Of a DNA stretch of 64,000 nt, positions 60,769 through 64,000 are shown in pieces. This stretch comes from Lewinellaceae bacterium. Lineage in GTDB: Bacteria; Bacteroidota; Bacteroidia; Chitinophagales; Saprospiraceae. Position 1 is the first letter of the stretch. Each line of letters begins with the position of its first letter. Under the pieces are notes generated by a model. That model saw only the letters and a program-made list of their open reading frames with translations. It was not told the DNA's origin and did no database searches. The DNA lies in contig JACJYB010000020.1 in NCBI GenBank assembly GCA_020636355.1, forward strand, positions 11,015-75,014, given 5' to 3'. A program made the translations under genes and the position numbers.

Positions 60769-61536
60769 ATGAAAAGTATTTTTAGCGCCTTCAGAAGTCA
60801 ACAATTATCAAAAGGTAAATTTGGCTCTTATGGGCTGTATGCATTGGGAGAAATAGTGCTCATTGTTCTGGGAATTCTGGTTGCTCTTGGAATTGATAAC
60901 TGGAACAATGAAAGAAAGGACAGAATTCGTGAACAATATTATTTAACCGGATTAAAGGAAGAGTTTAGACAAAATAAAATTAAACTAAACAATCTGATTG
61001 AGGTAAATCGAACGAATTATGAATCTGCCCGCGATCTTGCCAATTACCTCCGCCTGCCTTCCGATTCCTGGAGCGAATCCCTGCTTTCAAAACATTTATT
61101 TCAGGCATTCGCATTTGAGATTAATTACAATCCTGCAGAATCCATATTGAATGAAATAATTAGTTCGGGAGGCTTAAACCAGATCACAAATCCAATCTTG
61201 AGGAAGGGTCTTACCGGGTGGGAGCCTTTTATCCAACAGGTACATCTTCAGGAAATTGCGCTGCGCGCAGAACGACAAAAGGTAATCGATTTATTCCGGC
61301 AAGACCAGGGAAGTATCCGTACCATTCTTGAAGATAATGACCTGGCGGGCCGGGAACTGGAACTTTCGCATATCTCTGACAAAGACTCTAATCGGGATGT
61401 AGTTCGTTCCCGGTCTTTTGAAAACCGGTTACTGATGTATATGCTGACAAGTCAACGAACGGAATCTGCCTTGTATTTGCCCCTGTTGGAAACCATCGAT
61501 GCTTTATTATCCCGGATCGATGAAGAAATCGATTAG
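60769..61536 (+). CDS. DUF6090 membrane protein
   Basis: A 255-residue protein whose start is the DUF6090 signature: FRSQQLSKGKFGSYGLYALGEIVLIVLGILVALGIDNWNNERK, with a single membrane span at about 28-45. The remaining residues form a mostly helical cytoplasmic or periplasmic domain (EQYYLTGLKEEFRQNKIKLNNLIEVNRTNYESARDLANYL). The family is widespread and uncharacterised in Bacteroidota, often near regulatory or sensory genes, but nothing here points to a partner. A stretch of about 60 bases of AT-rich sequence precedes the ATG. Confidence 0.8.
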   Translation: MKSIFSAFRSQQLSKGKFGSYGLYALGEIVLIVLGILVALGIDNWNNERKDRIREQYYLTGLKEEFRQNKIKLNNLIEVNRTNYESARDLANYLRLPSDSWSESLLSKHLFQAFAFEINYNPAESILNEIISSGGLNQITNPILRKGLTGWEPFIQQVHLQEIALRAERQKVIDLFRQDQGSIRTILEDNDLAGRELELSHISDKDSNRDVVRSRSFENRLLMYMLTSQRTESALYLPLLETIDALLSRIDEEID

Positions 61537-61705
61537 GGTGATGATAAGGCTTTGCCAGCATGCATTGGATGGTGGCATTCCGGCTGCAAGCCTGGTGGAT
61601 TTACTAAACGACTGCACGTGATAAGCGGGATAAGACTTTCCGTATTGTCTGAACCGCCGGTAAATTGATCAGCAAAGAATGGAAAGGGATTGTATTTTAC
61701 TAGCT

Positions 61706-62167
61706 ATGAATCCAACAAATCTGATCCGAAGTACCGTGAACAATCCGGATTTCAAATTACTGGTGTCACATCTGGATCGGGAATTAGCCATCATCGATGG
61801 AGAAGACCATGCTTTTTTTGCCCAATACAATCAAACGGATGCGGTTCAATATGTCATAGTGGCCTACCTGGAGGGTTCGCCGGTGGCTTGTGGAGGATTA
61901 AAATCCTTTGATCCCCGGACCCTGGAGATCAAGCGCATGTATACCATTCCTTCAGCCCGGGGTATGGGTATTGCATCCGATATTCTTTACCATTTGGAGA
62001 CCTGGGCCAAAGAATTAGGGTATCACCGTTGTATCCTTGAAACCGGAATCAAGCAACCTGATGCCATGCGCCTCTATGATAAAAACCATTATAGCCGGAT
62101 TCCCAATTATGGTCCATACATCCATCAACCGTTAAGTGCTTGTTTTGAGAAAATGTTAAGTCATTAG
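61706..62167 (+). CDS. GNAT-family N-acetyltransferase
   Basis: A 153-residue acetyl-CoA-dependent acetyltransferase. I use the ATG at 61706 (MNPTNLIRSTVNNPDFKLLVSHLDRELAIIDGEDHAFFAQYN), which begins like this subgroup; a longer in-frame ATG at 61679 adds 9 residues. The acetyl-CoA site is in EIKRMYTIPSARGMGIASDILYHLETWAKELGY, the standard RGxGIA motif. The end YDKNHYSRIPNYGPYIHQPLSACFEK is also typical. The substrate is unknown. Its stop lies 7 bases from the stop of the convergent beta-galactosidase gene. Confidence 0.88.
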   Translation: MNPTNLIRSTVNNPDFKLLVSHLDRELAIIDGEDHAFFAQYNQTDAVQYVIVAYLEGSPVACGGLKSFDPRTLEIKRMYTIPSARGMGIASDILYHLETWAKELGYHRCILETGIKQPDAMRLYDKNHYSRIPNYGPYIHQPLSACFEKMLSH

Positions 62168-62174
62168 TTTGTCG

Positions 62175-64000
62175 TTACCATAACGGCTTGATGGTAATTT
62201 TCCGATTCATCCTTTGTGGATAAACCCGGTAACTGTCCAAAACCGGGAGGGCTGTATCGCCTACTCCCGTCGTCTCGTAATCCAAATTCAGGGTATTGCC
62301 CTCTGCACGGGTTAACTGGAAGGGGTACAACGCTCTAGTAAGTTGTTCGGTTGTAAAAGGATAAGCATTAAAGTTAAATAGTTTATCCATCGAGAATTGG
62401 AGTCCCCGGCCCGTCTGATCTACCATCCGCAACCACCGTATTCCTGTTCTCAATCCGTAATCCTGCGGGATCAGATAGGGTTCGTACAGATCATCGATTC
62501 CGGACTGGTAGATACCCACTTTATATCCGGATTGGCGGTCAGGATAATTTTCCTGCGGACCACGGCCATACCAGGAAGCCAGGGAAAGATCATTCTGAAG
62601 CATCAGGGATAATCCGATCCGGGGCAACATCCTGGGCATATTACCCTGGGGCAGGATGGAATGATTCAGTTCGATGGTGCCGTCCGGTAAAATGGAATAG
62701 TCACTAATGCATTCAAAACCGCTAAGGGTCAGTCCGTGTAAATATTTGTCCAGCATGCTGAACTGTAACTGACCATTGCGGGTGAGTATCAGTTCGCGAA
62801 CATGGATGACCATCCGGTCGGATTCCGCATGAGCTTCAAACTCCAGTAGTTTTTTCTGCAATTGATCGATTCCATTCGAGTAATAATCGGTAGCGAGGGT
62901 CGCATCGTATCCTTCTTTCCACCGGCTATTGCGCATCGAATAACCATTCCAGCGGTCTATTTCATTAGCTAGCGGCGCTCGCCATAGGTTGAACTGTAAA
63001 GGCGATACCAGCATTTCTTGGTCATCGATCAGCATGGACGTCAATGCCCCGGTAGAATTTGAAAAGGTATACGTGAATCCCTTGCCGCTAACAGCCACCT
63101 CGCCCGTCAATGCACTGGTGAGGTTGATGGATCCTGCCGGTTGGTTTTCGTTCCTGGCGGGACGGCCCCAATCGTCCAATTCCAGTTGATCCCAGGCTAC
63201 TTCAAAGCCTGCAGGAGCCCAGAGTTCGTCGGCCTTGAGCTTTGTACTTATTGTGACCCGGTATTCTTTGCCTGCAACAATGTCCGGTTTATCATATGGA
63301 ATCCGGATCCAACCCCGGCTTTGTGGTCCCACATTCAGGTTCAGGTCTCCTGATTCCAGGGTGTCGCCATCAGCGGTCAACGTCCAGGTATTTAGCCAAT
63401 GATCTGCCGGTGTAAAATTGCTGCGGTTCCAAACTTCTATCAATCCGGTTTCGGCTTCTTCCAGCCGGAAAGACAAGGGCTGACCCGTATGTTTCATCTG
63501 CCACATTTCAGGCTGGGGTCTTCGGTCCGGCCAGATGGCACCATAAGTTCTGGCGCCAATACCGTAACTGTAAAACGTACCATCATAGGTTTCATCGTCA
63601 AAGTCCAGCCACAGGACCGCTTGTGCGGGATCGGATAGCGAGGCAGGATCCGTGGAAGCAAAAATGCCCACCCGATCGATCAGTGCATCACACGTGTAAT
63701 TGTTTGCATCCTGGCCCTGAGTTTCTACATTTCGTCCGATATTGACCGGGAAAGGTAAATTGGTTAGGACACCGGATGCCGACTGGGAAGCCGTTATGGC
63801 TCCGTCGATAATCAGTTGCATTTTAGATCCATCGTAGGTCGCTTCAAGCTGATGCCAGTTTTCTTCCCAGTTTCCGGGGAGAGCGGCCATCAAAGTGAAT
63901 TTTCTTCCGGTAAAGATGTAAAAAGCGATGGAGTCCGTGCCGCGTTGCTCCAGTCCAAACTGATAATCGCCTTTGGTGATCAGGGCGCCGTAACTGCGGT
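62175..64000 (-). CDS. GH2 beta-galactosidase, C-terminal part, with LamG-like insertion
   Basis: A long frame that stays open to the right edge of the window; the N-terminal GH2 sandwich and catalytic barrel lie outside. The visible 608 residues contain a LamG-like concanavalin domain near the edge (KGDYQFGLEQRGTDSIAFYIFTGRKF, then ATYDGSKMQLIIDGAI and PVNIGRNVETQGQ, ALIDRVGIFA), the DUF4981-like segment (KADELWAPAGFEVAWDQLEL), and the beta-galactosidase small chain (TYTFSNSTGALTSMLIDDQEMLV, ASWYGRGPQENYPDRQSGYKVG, QDYGLRTGIRWLRM). The latter closes the active site in LacZ-type enzymes. The catalytic Glu pair is not in the window. Probably exported in Bacteroidota. Confidence 0.87.
   Translation of the reverse strand, partial: RSYGALITKGDYQFGLEQRGTDSIAFYIFTGRKFTLMAALPGNWEENWHQLEATYDGSKMQLIIDGAITASQSASGVLTNLPFPVNIGRNVETQGQDANNYTCDALIDRVGIFASTDPASLSDPAQAVLWLDFDDETYDGTFYSYGIGARTYGAIWPDRRPQPEMWQMKHTGQPLSFRLEEAETGLIEVWNRSNFTPADHWLNTWTLTADGDTLESGDLNLNVGPQSRGWIRIPYDKPDIVAGKEYRVTISTKLKADELWAPAGFEVAWDQLELDDWGRPARNENQPAGSINLTSALTGEVAVSGKGFTYTFSNSTGALTSMLIDDQEMLVSPLQFNLWRAPLANEIDRWNGYSMRNSRWKEGYDATLATDYYSNGIDQLQKKLLEFEAHAESDRMVIHVRELILTRNGQLQFSMLDKYLHGLTLSGFECISDYSILPDGTIELNHSILPQGNMPRMLPRIGLSLMLQNDLSLASWYGRGPQENYPDRQSGYKVGIYQSGIDDLYEPYLIPQDYGLRTGIRWLRMVDQTGRGLQFSMDKLFNFNAYPFTTEQLTRALYPFQLTRAEGNTLNLDYETTGVGDTALPVLDSYRVYPQRMNRKITIKPLW

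Noticed and set aside
1..64000. tRNA or rRNA genes
   Set aside because: I scanned the gaps for cloverleaf arms, CCA ends and conserved rRNA blocks and saw none.

Overview
The window looks like chromosomal DNA of a member of the Bacteroidota. The evidence is a SusC/SusD pair, GIN-domain (DUF2807) and PspC/PadR genes, a DUF5916 outer-membrane protein, a DUF6090 protein, many Bacteroidota-style lipoproteins, and one promoter fitting TTG-N(17-23)-TAnnTTTG. An environmental lineage such as the Saprospiria is plausible, but that placement is inference. I saw no rRNA, tRNA, CRISPR array, insertion sequence or phage gene.

Layout. 0-4.5 kb: minus-strand envelope genes (partial secreted protein, CBM9-like/DUF5916 protein, PIG-L deacetylase, a lipoprotein, a small unknown). 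4.7-7.4 kb: TonB-dependent receptor and a DUF4442 hotdog protein. 7.8-19.4 kb: xylose locus xylB-xylA-susC-susD, a strong terminator, then a 1174-residue FG-GAP/ASPIC lipoprotein. 19.5-26.3 kb: GIN protein, cation:proton antiporter, aldo/keto reductase, SulP transporter, flavin monooxygenase. 26.4-29.4 kb: padR-pspC operon with a GIN lipoprotein; pspC is split by a -1 frame change at an A10 run. 29.8-36.8 kb: two small unknowns, M29 aminopeptidase, hflX-DUF4292-TPR operon, pyruvate kinase. 37-39.4 kb: acpP, fabF, rnc. 39.5-46.4 kb: membrane and surface-sugar genes (GT39-like glycosyltransferase, FdtA-like ketoisomerase, FemAB-like transferase, DegT aminotransferase), interrupted by an opposite-strand OmpA lipoprotein/coiled-coil pair. 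46.5-54.7 kb: a convergent group of two class-A beta-lactamase-fold hydrolases, an Npt-type nucleotide transporter with HEAT repeats, and an exported PPDK/PEP-synthase-like protein. 54.7-64 kb: YciI-like lipoprotein, MacB/FtsX permease, M1 aminopeptidase, lipid kinase, DUF6090 protein, GNAT acetyltransferase, and the C-terminal part of a GH2 beta-galactosidase with an inserted LamG-like domain.

Points that stand out: (1) a signal-peptide-bearing protein with a phosphohistidine domain followed by a C-terminal PPDK ATP-binding domain, the order seen in glucan-water dikinase, lying beside a nucleotide transporter and two SxxK hydrolases; (2) purine-rich repeats built on a GGTAAAAGA-type nonamer that begin right after the stop codons of two unrelated genes, one carrying a tandem 60-bp hairpin unit; (3) the A10 frameshift in pspC. 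Functions are read from sequence motifs by eye; no searches were run.
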